This document shows positions 1 to 9,126 of a stretch of 64,000 nt of DNA, piece after piece (position 1 is the first letter of the stretch; each line of letters begins with the position of its first letter). The position numbers were made by a program, and so were the translations under genes. The notes under the pieces are model-generated. The model searched no databases and was not told the origin of the DNA. It saw only the letters and a program-made list of their open reading frames with translations. This DNA comes from Candidatus Parabeggiatoa sp. nov. 2 (GTDB taxonomy: Bacteria; Pseudomonadota; Gammaproteobacteria; Beggiatoales; Beggiatoaceae), in NCBI GenBank assembly GCA_002085445.1, contig NBMI01000009.1, forward strand, positions 5,951 through 69,950. The letters run 5' to 3'.

Positions 1-94
1 ATTGAGTCTTCAGTGCCCTTTAGGGCACTTCAGCTATTAGACGACGGCTTTAGCCGTTGGCGGGGGGATTATTTCTTTCTAATTCCTTAACTTA
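1..94. repeat. dispersed repeat fragments at the window edge
   Basis: Positions 9-60 match the element seen twice at about 41,950-42,190 and, inverted, near 34,570-34,660. Its core is a palindrome around CCCTTTAGGG followed by a GGCTTTAGCCG-type hairpin. The segment ending at about 105 (CTTAACTTAATGGCATTGA) is the right end of a different roughly 200-bp repeat with full copies at about 4,835 and 14,290. The second repeat therefore reaches into the reading frame that follows. Confidence 0.6.
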
Positions 95-1276
95 ATGGCA
101 TTGACTCAGAGTTCCCGGCAACGAAATTTAATCGAACCGCCCGTCGCGCTCGATTTGACCAATTCGTTCGCCGACTCAAAACTATCTGAAAACGAGAGCG
201 GCTTCATCAAAAGACGACTGATTGAAGGCCGAGGACAGTTTGGAAAATGGCTACAATGGCTAGTCAGGCATGCCCAACAACAAGCAACGACTCCCCTAGA
301 TATGCCTGAATCACTCAAACAACTCGAAGAAAAAGAAGGCCGTGAAATCAGAAGTTTTGATTCGATTGCAAAAATCCTGTCACGAGAGTTTCCAGAACTG
401 CTCCAATTCATCTTGGATGAATACCAAATCGAAGCCGAAAAAACCCAAGTCATGATTGGGAAAGAGTTTATCGCCGTCAAACGGATTGCCGATGTCATCT
501 TTTCCGCCACCGACAAAAAGGGTCGTGAAGTCATCATCCATTTGGAGTTTGAAACTCAGTATAAATCAGATGACTATATGGATCAACGGAAATTGGAATA
601 TCGACATCTGATGGAAATGGACGAAGACTTCCAAGGGAAAGTCGTTCTTAGCAACGTTTTCTATCTCAGAGGTTCTCCGGCTGATAAGGAAATGATTGAA
701 GATCGAACCGTCAAACTCCCGACTTCCGATCCCAGATACTCAAGTGAATTCAAATACAAAGCCTATCACCTGAGTCTGATGACGATTGAAACGATGATCA
801 AGCGAAAACTGCCCTTTTTGCTCCCGTTTTTCGTCAAGTCCGAGCTAAAAAGCCTTGACGAAGCTTCGACAAGCTCCGCAAAGGATCATATACAGCACCT
901 TCGTCAACAAATTGATGCTCATGAAGTGGAACTCACCGAAATGATTGAGGCGCTCACCGACGCTCAATTGGAAAGTTTGCGAACCACCGTTGAATATCTA
1001 TGGGGAAAATCTTATAGTAATAAGGTCTTCAACAAATCGACTTTACTAACGCTTATGAGAGAACAACTGAATTTCCGACAAAATGACCGAAGTTTGGGCC
1101 GAAGAGAAGGCCGAAGAGAAGAAAGAGCAGAAAGAACAGCACAAGAAATGAGCGTGTTCCAACGGATGTTACAGGAAGGAAAAATCAACCGAGAACAACT
1201 GGAAGATTTTATCAACTACATGAAAGAAGAGGATGAGAAAAAACAGCACTCCTCGCCCAATCTCAATGAACAATGA
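95..1276 (+). CDS. Rpn-like PD-(D/E)XK putative nuclease/transposase-associated protein
   Basis: This 393-residue reading frame resembles the Rpn/YhgA-like group, proteins with a PD-(D/E)XK nuclease core that promote RecA-independent recombination in E. coli. The core is visible as an Asp in RIADVIF (about residue 133) and acidic residues in HLEFETQ (about 150-153), followed by a conserved YRHLMEMDED stretch. The C-terminus is helical and charged, with a short tandem GRREGRREERAER run coded by an AGGCCGAAGAGA repeat. The start is doubtful because the first ATG lies inside the right end of a dispersed repeat. The ATG at 302 (MPESLKQLEE) comes just before the conserved part and may be the original start. 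No neighbour suggests a partner. The family call is from motif recognition only. Confidence 0.6.
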   Translation: MALTQSSRQRNLIEPPVALDLTNSFADSKLSENESGFIKRRLIEGRGQFGKWLQWLVRHAQQQATTPLDMPESLKQLEEKEGREIRSFDSIAKILSREFPELLQFILDEYQIEAEKTQVMIGKEFIAVKRIADVIFSATDKKGREVIIHLEFETQYKSDDYMDQRKLEYRHLMEMDEDFQGKVVLSNVFYLRGSPADKEMIEDRTVKLPTSDPRYSSEFKYKAYHLSLMTIETMIKRKLPFLLPFFVKSELKSLDEASTSSAKDHIQHLRQQIDAHEVELTEMIEALTDAQLESLRTTVEYLWGKSYSNKVFNKSTLLTLMREQLNFRQNDRSLGRREGRREERAERTAQEMSVFQRMLQEGKINREQLEDFINYMKEEDEKKQHSSPNLNEQ

Positions 1277-1639
1277 TCAATTCGATGCCAAAGTGGTTGC
1301 GAAAAACTTTGGCATCCATATTGTCAAAACATTGATATGATTGTTCAACCAATCGACTTGACTGACGCTTATCAGAGAACAACTGAATTTCCGGTAAACA
1401 GACAGACAGGAGTCCAAACTTTAGTTCATTATTTTTCAACACGGAGTTCACAGTGAACCACAGAGTCACACAGAGCCACCTCTTAACGGAAATCTCTGTG
1501 AAACTCCGTGTAGCTTAATCATAAAAGTACCTTGCTAAATTTGATAAAAAACCGTCAACGTTTTGTTCGCCACTCATTCCATTGAATTCTACTAAATTAT
1601 GTTATTACGACTGTTATTATGATTTCTTTAAGGATTACT
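1277..1639. other. intergenic region with a duplicated gene fragment and repeats
   Basis: About 45 bp at 1,355-1,397 nearly repeat positions 1,045-1,085 near the 3' end of the preceding gene, so this is a decayed fragment of a second related gene. It is followed by a piece of the TTTAGTTTGG-type palindrome (about 1,410-1,430) and by the dispersed 'CACAGAG/CTCTGTG' repeat at 1,440-1,520, also found at about 3,120, 3,400, 17,180 and 63,830. No intact gene is seen. Confidence 0.5.
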
Positions 1640-2019
1640 ATGCCAGCAAAAGACAAGTACCACGATTGCGCTCGCGCTTATCAAAGACGGTTGGACGATC
1701 ACAAATGACCCTTTTACGCTCAAATGGGGTAAAAGGGAAATGTATATCGATTTGGGGGCCGAAAAAATCTTAGCGGCTGAAAAATCAAATTGTCAAATAG
1801 CTGTCGAGGTCAAAAGCTTTATCGGCCCCTCCCCGGTTAAAGATATATATCAGAGATGCTTTAGCTCAATTCGTGTGGTATTCTGATAGACTGACAAAAA
1901 TTGAACCTGACCGTACATTATATCTGGCTATTCGCAACGCGGTTTTTCATAATCTATTTGAAGAAGACATTGGTCAAATATTACTGAAAAATCAACGTAT
2001 TCGTTGTTTTTTAGCCTAA
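1640..2019 (+). pseudogene. xisH: XisH-like protein, disrupted by two frameshifts
   Basis: Reading across frames from the ATG at 1640 gives an almost complete XisH-like protein. It starts MPAKDKYHD, changes frame near 1,670 to LIKDGWTITNDPFTLKWGK, runs through IAVEVKSFIGPSPVKDIY, changes frame again near 1,850 and ends DALAQFVWYSDRL to IRCFLA at 2,017. XisH and XisI are named after factors that control excision of the fdxN element in Anabaena. XisH has an endonuclease-like fold, with the DLGAEK and EVKSF segments matching a PD-(D/E)XK core. The following xisI is intact and 18 bp away, the usual gene order. Either two small indels inactivated the gene or the assembly is wrong at two places. 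Confidence 0.75.
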
Positions 2020-2037
2020 AATGGAGGTTATTGTAAA

Positions 2038-2373
2038 ATGGATACTTTAGACACTTATCGCCAAATTATCCAAAACGTTCTCTCACAACATCTCCATACC
2101 AAATATGCCAATGCGGACATACAAAACCAAGCCATTTTTTACCTGAAAACAGATAGTTATTGTGTCATATCGACTGGCTGGGCCGATGTCAAACGCATTC
2201 ATAGTTGTCTTCTCCACATTGATATTATTGATGGTTTAGTGTGGATACAACAAGATGGTACTGAAGATGGCATTGCTGAGGAATTAGAGGCAACTGGCAT
2301 TCCCAAATCAGCCATCGTGTTGGGCTTTCACGAACCAGAGGTACGACAATACACTGACTATGCAGTGGCATGA
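2038..2373 (+). CDS. xisI: XisI family protein
   Basis: This is a 111-residue protein of the XisI family, of normal length, with the family's characteristic segments DTYRQIIQNVL near the start, DIIDGLVWIQQDGTEDGIAEEL in the middle and IVLGFHEPEVRQYTDYAVA at the end. A GGAGG ribosome site at about 2,022-2,027 supports the ATG at 2038. It follows the broken xisH by 18 bp. XisH/XisI pairs are common and often multi-copy in cyanobacteria and filamentous sulfur bacteria. Their general function outside the Anabaena fdxN element is not settled. With xisH disrupted, this gene is probably an orphan. Confidence 0.88.
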   Translation: MDTLDTYRQIIQNVLSQHLHTKYANADIQNQAIFYLKTDSYCVISTGWADVKRIHSCLLHIDIIDGLVWIQQDGTEDGIAEELEATGIPKSAIVLGFHEPEVRQYTDYAVA

Positions 2374-2496
2374 TTCTGGTCTACCAAAATCTCTTTCAAA
2401 CCTTAAATGAAGGGCAAGCAGCATAACTAACATGCCTACTTCAAAGCAAGCCTTAAAACGCTCATCGCGTTATAAATCAGTACATAGGTATTTAAT

Positions 2497-3078
2497 ATGA
2501 CAGAAGCAACCACACTAGCGACAGAAAGCACCGAACAGATTAAACCGGGCGAATGGCGTTATGAAGACTACCTCAACTTACCCGATGATGGCCGTCGTTA
2601 TGAAATGATTGAAGGCCTCCTTTACATCAGTAAAGTCCCCGATTTTGATCATCAATACACCGTGATGGAAATTGCTTTTCATTTCAAATCATTTGTCAAT
2701 CAACATCAACTCGGTTATGTGCTAACGGCCCCGTTTGAAATTCATCTGGCCGACAAAACGCGCCCAGTTCAACCCGATGTGCTTGTTATAGGTGCCAAAC
2801 GAGGATTGGTACGAGGCGCAAAATACTTTAATGGCCCTGTGGAAGTCTTATCGCCTAGCACTCGCCGCGTTGATCAATATACCAAATTCCGTGCTTATGA
2901 AAAAGCGACTGTTCCAGAATATTGGATTGTTGATCCAAAAGCACGCTTAGTCCAACTTTATACGCTTGAACATCAAGAATATGTGCTACTCGGTGATTTT
3001 ATGGGTGATGAGCTAATTGAATCAAAAGTGTTGGCGGGTTTTAAAATCATAGCGGATTCAGTTTTTAATCAATCCTGA
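2497..3078 (+). CDS. Uma2 family endonuclease-fold protein (DUF820)
   Basis: This 193-residue protein has the full Uma2/DUF820 pattern: EDYLNLPDDGRRYEMIEG near residue 25, QPDVLVI near 93, VEVLSPSTRRVDQYTKF near 115, and YEKATVPEYWIVDPK near 130. The PD, E and K residues form the expected restriction-endonuclease-like active site. These proteins are highly multiplied in cyanobacteria and other large bacterial genomes, and their cellular role is unknown. The ATG at 2497 follows an AGGT sequence, and the length is normal for the family. One local oddity is FNGPVEVLSPST, where most members read DLVVEVLSPST. No cotranscribed partner is evident. Confidence 0.88.
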   Translation: MTEATTLATESTEQIKPGEWRYEDYLNLPDDGRRYEMIEGLLYISKVPDFDHQYTVMEIAFHFKSFVNQHQLGYVLTAPFEIHLADKTRPVQPDVLVIGAKRGLVRGAKYFNGPVEVLSPSTRRVDQYTKFRAYEKATVPEYWIVDPKARLVQLYTLEHQEYVLLGDFMGDELIESKVLAGFKIIADSVFNQS

Positions 3079-3595
3079 AAATACGCCTTAAAAAACATGA
3101 CAGGTTTCAAATTTTCAACACTGAGACACGGAGCTACACAGAGCTTCACAGAGATTTCAAGTTAAGTAAGTACAACGAATTACGCGGATAAACGAATTGA
3201 GTACAACGAATTACGCAGATAAACGAATTTAGTACGAAACGCAGTGAAGGAACGCCAAACGCAGTGGCGGAACGCCTATATTGCTCCTAAACGAATTAAA
3301 AACGCGGATAAACGCTTGACTTTTATCAATCCTTATCGATAATCTGCTCGCTATCGTTATTAACAAAGTACCCGGAAAATGGGAGTGCGCCCAAATAGAT
3401 TAGACTCTGTGTAACTCTGTGAGACTCTGTGAACTCTGTGTTGAAAACGGTGTTGAAAACGGTGTTGAAACTCTTGGAAAGGGACAGCATTCTTTTAAAT
3501 TCACGTCAGTAGGCAAAACAGCAAGCATGACTTAACAAAACATTCGCCTTAAAAATCCCATTGTGAGGCTTTTGGGCTGTGGCTAGATTGACTCT
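3079..3595. repeat. intergenic block of dispersed repeats
   Basis: This block holds the 'CACAGAG/CTCTGTG' repeat at about 3,118-3,155 and again at 3,400-3,445. Between them is an array of the AGTACAACGAATTACGCGG / ATAAACGAATT repeat at about 3,165-3,310, the same family that forms long arrays at 43.8-46.7 kb and 50.1-50.8 kb. No coding potential or clear promoter was recognised before the methyltransferase gene. Confidence 0.7.
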
Positions 3596-4816
3596 ATGAT
3601 TTCATCAACTCATAACCCATTTTTCCCAGCGATAAGTCTTTTTACCGGTGCTGGTGGACTGGATATTGGCTTGGAGAAAGTTGGGTTTGAAGTCGTTTCC
3701 ACCATTGAAATAGACCCAGTTTGCTGTGAAACGCTGTCCAAAAATCAGGCAAAAAAAATGATAATTCATCAAAGTGGGCCACGTTGTCACCTGCAAGGTA
3801 CCCGTATTATCAATAAAGACATCAAAAAAAGTCCTCCACAAGAACTCGCGCCAACCGATACCAAAGTAAATTGCCTATTTGGTGGGCCGCCCTGTCAGAC
3901 ATTTTCCAGTGCTGGCAAAATGCAAAGCGTTTTTGATGAACGCGGTACCCTGTTTCAAGAATTTGTGAGGATGGTAGATTATTGGAAACCCACCACGTTT
4001 TTAGTTGAAAATGTACGCGGTTTAGTCACTGCCAGAGGTTTCGATGGCAAACCCGGCAGCGTTATCAAAAATATCATAACGGCTTTTGAAAACCTCGGCT
4101 ACTCTTGTCGTGCAGGACTCTTGAATGCGGCCGATTATGGTGCTTATCAACGTCGAGTGCGTTGTTTTATTATCGGGGTTCGGCATGGTATCTCCCCGGT
4201 TTTTCCAGAAGTCGCTCATGCGGCTATTCAAGTTAACCAGAATGAAAACAAGGCCTTATTTCCAGAACTAGAGAAAAAACCGTGGCAATCATTAGGTACC
4301 TTTTTGGACACGTCTGCCGACAACAATAAAGCCAATTGGGTGCTTCCAACCCCGACACTTTTTGAACAACTTAAAAATATTCCTGAAGGTTCAGGCTTAA
4401 AAAGCCAAGGCGTGATTGAAAACACACGCCCAGGAGGACATTGGGGATATAGACAAGGCACCTTTATAACCGATCAAACAAAGCCGGCGAGAACCGTAAC
4501 GGGTTCCACCGCCCAAGATTGGATTAGACTCAATGATGGCACGTTGCGGCGACTGACTTTTTTAGAAGTCAAACGTTTGCAAGGATTTCCAGAACCCTGG
4601 ACATTCTGTGGTTCCAAAGCCCAACAATTTAAACAAGTTGGAAATGCTGTCCCAGCGATTTTTGGTAAAGTGCTTGGACAAACACTGATTAAGTATTTAG
4701 AAACCTATAACTCCAACCTTAAACCACAAAAAATACGGCTTCCAGAACGATTTGAACAATACATCAATTATACTAAAAAAGAAGCTGCGAGAAATGGCAT
4801 GGTTAGGAAAAGTTAG
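3596..4816 (+). CDS. C5-cytosine DNA methyltransferase (orphan)
   Basis: This 406-residue protein transfers a methyl group from S-adenosylmethionine to carbon 5 of cytosine in DNA. The motifs are in canonical order: I, SLFTGAGGLDIG (about residues 14-25); IV, GGPPCQTFSSAG with the catalytic Cys (about 96-107); VI, ENVRG (about 137); VIII, QRRVRCFIIG (about 185); and X, QVGNAVPAIFGKV (about 347). The target-recognition region lies between VIII and IX (about 200-320). The first ATG is used because motif I begins 13 residues later, but no clear ribosome site precedes it. No restriction endonuclease gene is adjacent, since both flanks are repeats, so it is probably a solitary methylase or the remainder of a restriction system. 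Confidence 0.93.
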   Translation: MISSTHNPFFPAISLFTGAGGLDIGLEKVGFEVVSTIEIDPVCCETLSKNQAKKMIIHQSGPRCHLQGTRIINKDIKKSPPQELAPTDTKVNCLFGGPPCQTFSSAGKMQSVFDERGTLFQEFVRMVDYWKPTTFLVENVRGLVTARGFDGKPGSVIKNIITAFENLGYSCRAGLLNAADYGAYQRRVRCFIIGVRHGISPVFPEVAHAAIQVNQNENKALFPELEKKPWQSLGTFLDTSADNNKANWVLPTPTLFEQLKNIPEGSGLKSQGVIENTRPGGHWGYRQGTFITDQTKPARTVTGSTAQDWIRLNDGTLRRLTFLEVKRLQGFPEPWTFCGSKAQQFKQVGNAVPAIFGKVLGQTLIKYLETYNSNLKPQKIRLPERFEQYINYTKKEAARNGMVRKS

Positions 4817-5306
4817 TTTGGAAGTCCGGAGTCCAAACTTTAGCTGGAGTCCAAACTTTAGTTTGGCAGAGTAGTAATACGCGGCGCCTGTTATTTACCT
4901 CTATTTGTAGGGTTATTTGGACGCGTTGAGGGCCATAAAGTGTTTTGGATGTTTCCAAATTAAGTTATGGCCCCCTGTCGTGCTTCATTATTGACACTTT
5001 TTGTAGGGGTTTTGTTAGTTAACTTAATGGCAGTGACGCAGAGCGTCGGGGAAGGCGTTCCCACGCCTCAATGCCATATCGTACCGCTTTTGGGTGAGGG
5101 CAACCATAAAGGATTGCCCCTACATTACATAACGGTTTGTAGGGGCAATCCCACGTGCAAAGCCCTTAAGGCTCAAGTCCAAAAAAGGATGAAAATCACG
5201 GCCCACGCTTTGCATCGCGCTGGCGCGTGGGAACGAGAAAAAATGCTCATTAAAAGCGGCTATTTTTGATAAAATTCACTCAATTTCATTTTTAGGACAA
5301 TCAATA
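4817..5306. repeat. about 200-bp dispersed element with a central GGGCCATAA...TTATGGCCC hairpin
   Basis: Two CCAAACTTTAGTTTGG palindromes (4,833-4,867) are followed by a full copy of an element running to about 5,040. It contains a 44-bp imperfect palindrome at 4,930-4,973 and ends in the AACTTAATGGCA sequence. Related copies lie at about 6,690-6,843 (partial), 14,290-14,475, 20,930-21,057 and 21,085-21,270. It looks like a non-autonomous mobile or REP-like element. Positions 5,080-5,250 hold further GTAGGGGCAATCCC/GCGTGGGAACGAG repeats. A long open frame across this block is repeat-derived and is not called as a gene. Confidence 0.65.
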
Positions 5307-5528
5307 GTGACATCCAGTGACAACAATGTAACTACTGACGCAACCACTGACGCTGAAAGCCAGATAAAGGCAGAAAAGAGCGTTGCAAATCTTCAAAAAC
5401 GTATTGAAAAAGCAATCAAAGAAGGAAACCTCAAAAAAGCACGTAGTCTCCAGAAACTCATGAGGCGCTCATCCAGTGCTAAAATGCTTGGTGCCAACCA
5501 AGAAATCACGCCAGACAGTCAAAATTAA
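5307..5528 (+). pseudogene. remnant of a group II intron reverse transcriptase (N-terminal domain only)
   Basis: These 73 codons contain VANLQKRIEKAIKEGNLKK followed by ARSLQKLMRRSSSAK. This matches the RT_N domain found before the polymerase domain of group II intron-encoded reverse transcriptases (typical pattern: LQ.RI.KA...G...KV..LQKLL..S..AKL.AV). Nothing of the polymerase or maturase domains follows before the stop at 5,526. The frame opens with GTG. I read it as the stump of an intron ORF left after deletion. It could instead be a small helical protein of unrelated origin. Confidence 0.5.
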
Positions 5529-5648
5529 AAAACCGGGAGAAATTGAATTCTCTTTTCAATAAACCTCACAGGTTTTTGAAACTTGTCAGGTTTTTTCTGA
5601 GACTTATCAACCCTGATATAAAACGAGAAGTCTCTTTACAGGTACGGA

Positions 5649-6653
5649 ATGAAAATAGAACAACTTGAAGTCAAAAACTTTAAAGGTTTTGCTCATAAAC
5701 TGCTTGAATTTTCACCACAATTCAATATGTTAGTGGGAGACAATAGCACGGGCAAAACCGCTGTGTTGGATGCGTTGGCAGTGGGTATTGGGACATTATT
5801 GCTTGGCTTTGATGATATTGTGTCTCGCACGATCAAAAATCATGAAATTCATCATATTGATCGTGAATTAGGGCAAATAACCACTTTTGAACCACAATAT
5901 CCAGTTATCGTGCGTTGTAGTGGCAAAATCAATGAAACCAAAACGCTGACATGGGAGCGTAGTATTTCAAAAAAAGGCGGTAAAACTTCAAATAAAGGAG
6001 CCAAATCTCTTATTCAGTATGCCGAGCATTGTCAAGAACAAGTGAGACAAGGTGAAACCATTATCTTGCCGTTAATCAGCTATTACAGCACTGGGCGACT
6101 CTGGCTACAAAAAAAGGAAAAATCAGTAGAAGTACTCAGCCCAGGTTCCAGAATGTTAGGCTATGTTGATTGTTTAGAACCCGCCTCTGGTGAAAAAATG
6201 CTGATGCGCTGGTTAAAAACCATGGAAATGGCCGCCATACAAAGACAAGTACCAATGAAAGTCTTAGAAGGCTTAAGAACGGCCGTTAAAAATTGCTTAG
6301 AAGGATGTCAAGCCGTTTATTATGATATTCAGCAAGACGGGCTGGTTGCTACATTAGCCGATAAGCACAGCCGCCCGGCTCACCTATTAAGCGATGGACA
6401 ACGCACTATCTTAGCCATGACGGCCGATATAGCTTATCGAGCGGCGGTACTGAATCCCCATCTAGGCGACAAAGCAATATTAGAAACGCCTGGCATTATT
6501 CTCATTGACGAACTTGACTTACACCTACACCCTAACTGGCAACGGAAAATCATCAACCGTTTAAGAACAACCTTTCCGTTGATTCAATTTATTGCAACGA
6601 CACATTCACCCACCATCGTGCAATCTTTGCAACCGGTGAAGTCATCAATTTGA
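5649..6653 (+). CDS. SMC-like AAA ATPase (AAA_21 type), 3' end altered
   Basis: This 334-residue ATPase opens MKIEQLEVKNFKGF and has Walker A GDNSTGKT (residues about 30-37), Walker B IILIDELDLHLHP (about 284-296) and a switch His in ATTHSP (about 316). It belongs to the OLD/RecF-like ABC ATPases often found in defence modules, and it is clearly paralogous to the gene at 57,564. The end is damaged: one base missing near 6,637 shifts the frame so that the protein stops after QSLQPVKSSI. The other frame continues GEVINLNDYDS, as expected from the paralogue (SDEVLNLD). It then runs directly into a CCAAACTTTAGTTTGG repeat. A downstream partner gene may have been lost. Confidence 0.8.
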   Translation: MKIEQLEVKNFKGFAHKLLEFSPQFNMLVGDNSTGKTAVLDALAVGIGTLLLGFDDIVSRTIKNHEIHHIDRELGQITTFEPQYPVIVRCSGKINETKTLTWERSISKKGGKTSNKGAKSLIQYAEHCQEQVRQGETIILPLISYYSTGRLWLQKKEKSVEVLSPGSRMLGYVDCLEPASGEKMLMRWLKTMEMAAIQRQVPMKVLEGLRTAVKNCLEGCQAVYYDIQQDGLVATLADKHSRPAHLLSDGQRTILAMTADIAYRAAVLNPHLGDKAILETPGIILIDELDLHLHPNWQRKIINRLRTTFPLIQFIATTHSPTIVQSLQPVKSSI

Positions 6654-7168
6654 ATGATTATGACAGTAATCAGTTATCAATGATCAGGAGTCCAAACTTT
6701 AGTTTGGCAAGGAGTCCAAACTTTAGTTTGGCAGCGTAGTGATACGCGGCTCCTGTTATTTACCTCTATTTGTAGGGTTATTTGGACGCGTTGAGGGCCA
6801 TAAAGTGTTTTGGAAGTTTCCAAATTAAGTTATGGCCCCCCTCCAGGGGCGTTGCCCCTGGCTTTAATAATACGCCCCTTCAGGGCTAATAGAGGTTTTA
6901 AAGCCCCAACGGGGCGACATTAATATAGCCTGGGGCACCGCCCCAGGCTTAATGGCTAGGGAAAGCAACAAGGCATCAACCCCAAAGGGGAAATTAACAA
7001 TTAATGATTAATGATTAATGATTAATGATTAATGATTAATGATTAATGATTAATTATTAAACAAGGCCTCAATCCCGAAGTGGGTTGAATCTAGATAATA
7101 CTATTAATATAATATAAAAAAGTCATCTCGTTAGAGTTTTCAACAATTATAATCATAAAAATTAAACC
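6654..7168. repeat. repeat block: palindromes, element fragment, TTAATGA heptamers
   Basis: In order this block contains two CCAAACTTTAGTTTGG palindromes (6,690-6,732), a partial copy of the roughly 200-bp element with its hairpin at 6,795-6,838, and GC-rich hairpins of the type CCAGGGGC-gtt-GCCCCTGG (6,846-6,863) and GCCTGGGGC...GCCCCAGGC (about 6,930-6,950). These are followed by eight or so TTAATGA heptamers at about 7,000-7,055. The next gene starts 110 bp after the heptamers. No gene was seen. Confidence 0.7.
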
Positions 7169-8650
7169 ATGACTCAACAAAACCTTCGCATAAACAATCC
7201 CAGCGTAACACTTTACGCGTTCCATCTCCGCACTGACATGGCAACGGGGATGGTAGCCGATGCGACTCATTTATGGGAAAAGTTGGCCCAATTGAGCAAC
7301 TATTTTTCCATACCAGAATTACAACAACTGCCAGAAAAACTGATTTGCTATCAAAATGGCAACTATCACCCAGACGGTGAACTAGGGCAACGGACTAATT
7401 ATCTTGAACTGATACAATATAAACCTGCCGAATTGCGATTTTCTCCGGTGACTCAAGATGAGTTAACGCTCAGTGGTTCAGCTTATCCGTTAAGGCTACA
7501 CGATACTTATGCCGCTGATTTTACCGTTTGTTATCAAAATCAAGCAGTGGATGTCAATCAACTGCACCGATTGAATCCCGAAGGTTGCCTAATGCCCAGC
7601 CATATCCAAGCCTCAATCGGACAAACGTTGTTGCTGTATGCCGAGCCGTTAAAGTTAAAGAATGCACTTGCCGCTAAAATGTTTGCCGATGAATGTGTGA
7701 AGGCACTGCTGCAAGTAGCCAAGCCTCCCTTCCTGAGCAATCAGGGTATATTGTTTGGCAGCCCGATTTTTGAGTATGAAGCCATTCCCAAGTTTGATGC
7801 GCCGCCGCACCCTAATGAACTAACACACATTCTGGTATGGTTGAGAAAACATCAGCAAACATTAGAACTCGCCGGGAAGGCTAATCGTTGGTTAATCAAT
7901 TTATTCAACTGTCGCAACAAGATTTTGTTTGCCTATCACCAAGCTTATCAAAGCAATGATTCGGCACGTCAAATCTACAATGCACTTGATAATAAAAGTC
8001 AACAAATGCATCAGTTGCCAAAAGCACAAGAAAAACGTTTAGAAGTGTTAGAGACTGTACTCAATAACACCTCAGACGATACCTTTGCATACGCGCAACA
8101 CCTCCGTAATTTGGACGATCACCGCACCACCATTCAAACGAACACGACGAATTATGCGAAATGGTTAGAGTATATTCGTGAGATAAGCCTACCAACCGAT
8201 GACTTGACATTTTTAGACGATTTCCACAACAAGACTTCCCAACATCATCAGCAACAAATAGCTATTTACTTTGACTATCTCAAGCCAGGGCATCAGCTAT
8301 TTGAACAACTGACGACAACGATTTTAGGTTTGGTGCATATTGGGGAACAGAAACAACAAATGATTCGTGCGCGGAAATTTGAGTTTTTGATTACCTTCAT
8401 TGGGGCAGCGGTTGGAACTGGTGCGATTTCCGCAACGGTGATACCCGAACCCCCTAATTTAGTTGAATTGGTTTCACAGTTTTTTGACATCGCTCAACTG
8501 CCCCTATTTGAAACGCCCCAATGGCTCAACAATTTCGCACTACCAGAAAATCTTTTAAAGGTGATGTTTCATATCATTATCGGTGGTATGACAGCACTGG
8601 TTTTCACCCCCTTGATTTCATTTATTTCAAGATTGTTTACACCAAAATAA
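7169..8650 (+). CDS. unknown helical protein with two C-terminal TM helices
   Basis: I do not recognise this 493-residue protein. It has a soluble N-terminal part of about 220 residues, then a long helical segment (about 225-400, including RLEVLETVLNNTSDDT and KQQMIRARKF), then two membrane helices: FLITFIGAAVGTGAIS (about 403-420) and FHIIIGGMTALVFTPLISFI (about 466-486). A short Pro-rich loop separates the helices. The layout of soluble domain, long helix and two C-terminal TM helices recalls CorA-type channels, but the GMN signature is absent. The ATG at 7169 has no strong ribosome site. Repeats flank both sides, so it is probably transcribed alone. Confidence 0.75.
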   Translation: MTQQNLRINNPSVTLYAFHLRTDMATGMVADATHLWEKLAQLSNYFSIPELQQLPEKLICYQNGNYHPDGELGQRTNYLELIQYKPAELRFSPVTQDELTLSGSAYPLRLHDTYAADFTVCYQNQAVDVNQLHRLNPEGCLMPSHIQASIGQTLLLYAEPLKLKNALAAKMFADECVKALLQVAKPPFLSNQGILFGSPIFEYEAIPKFDAPPHPNELTHILVWLRKHQQTLELAGKANRWLINLFNCRNKILFAYHQAYQSNDSARQIYNALDNKSQQMHQLPKAQEKRLEVLETVLNNTSDDTFAYAQHLRNLDDHRTTIQTNTTNYAKWLEYIREISLPTDDLTFLDDFHNKTSQHHQQQIAIYFDYLKPGHQLFEQLTTTILGLVHIGEQKQQMIRARKFEFLITFIGAAVGTGAISATVIPEPPNLVELVSQFFDIAQLPLFETPQWLNNFALPENLLKVMFHIIIGGMTALVFTPLISFISRLFTPK

Positions 8651-9126
8651 TGTCGGCTTGTAGTAGTCGCTTTAGCGACTAACAAGAATAATAAATAGCG
8701 TCAACCCCAAAGGGGTTGAAGCCTATTTAATAATTAATTGTTAATCATTAATTATTAATTCCCCCTTCAGGGTTGAGATATTTTTGATATTGTTAGGATT
8801 TATCCGTTTATTTCGCGTATCCGTTGTACTACACATAACAATCCGTTTCGGAAAGCAAAGCTTCTCTTCGATTCGCGTCTCCTAAGTACTACACTTAATT
8901 AACAATCCGTTTATTTCGCGTCTCCTAAGTAGTACTACACTTAAGAATCCGTTTATTTCGCGTATCCGTTGTACTACCATGATTAATAACCCCTAATCAT
9001 TTTGGTTCACTAATCATTTTAGTTAAATTATCGTCGCTCAAAACGGAAGGATTAGTTTGTTGAAAGTTCTGCACAGCACCTTGATTCCAAATCAAAGTAT
9101 TAAGATTCAAATCTTCAACAATATCT
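8651..9126. repeat. intergenic repeats
   Basis: This stretch carries TTAATGA-like heptamers in degenerate form (about 8,725-8,760) and three to four copies of AATCCGTTTATTTCGCGTA / TCCGTTGTACT at about 8,805-8,980, the same repeat found at 19,945, 20,885, 21,277, 23,335 and 60,850. No intact gene was recognised. Confidence 0.6.

Noticed and set aside
1582-1773. 63-codon frame at the start of the xisH region
   Set aside because: Only its middle overlaps xisH sequence, and it changes frame relative to the conserved protein. It is part of the frameshifted pseudogene, not a separate gene.
4967-5269. 100-codon open frame after the methyltransferase gene
   Set aside because: It starts inside the 200-bp hairpin element and runs through GTAGGGGCAATCCC repeats. 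The peptide resembles no protein and its sequence is repeat-derived, so it is not a restriction enzyme partner.
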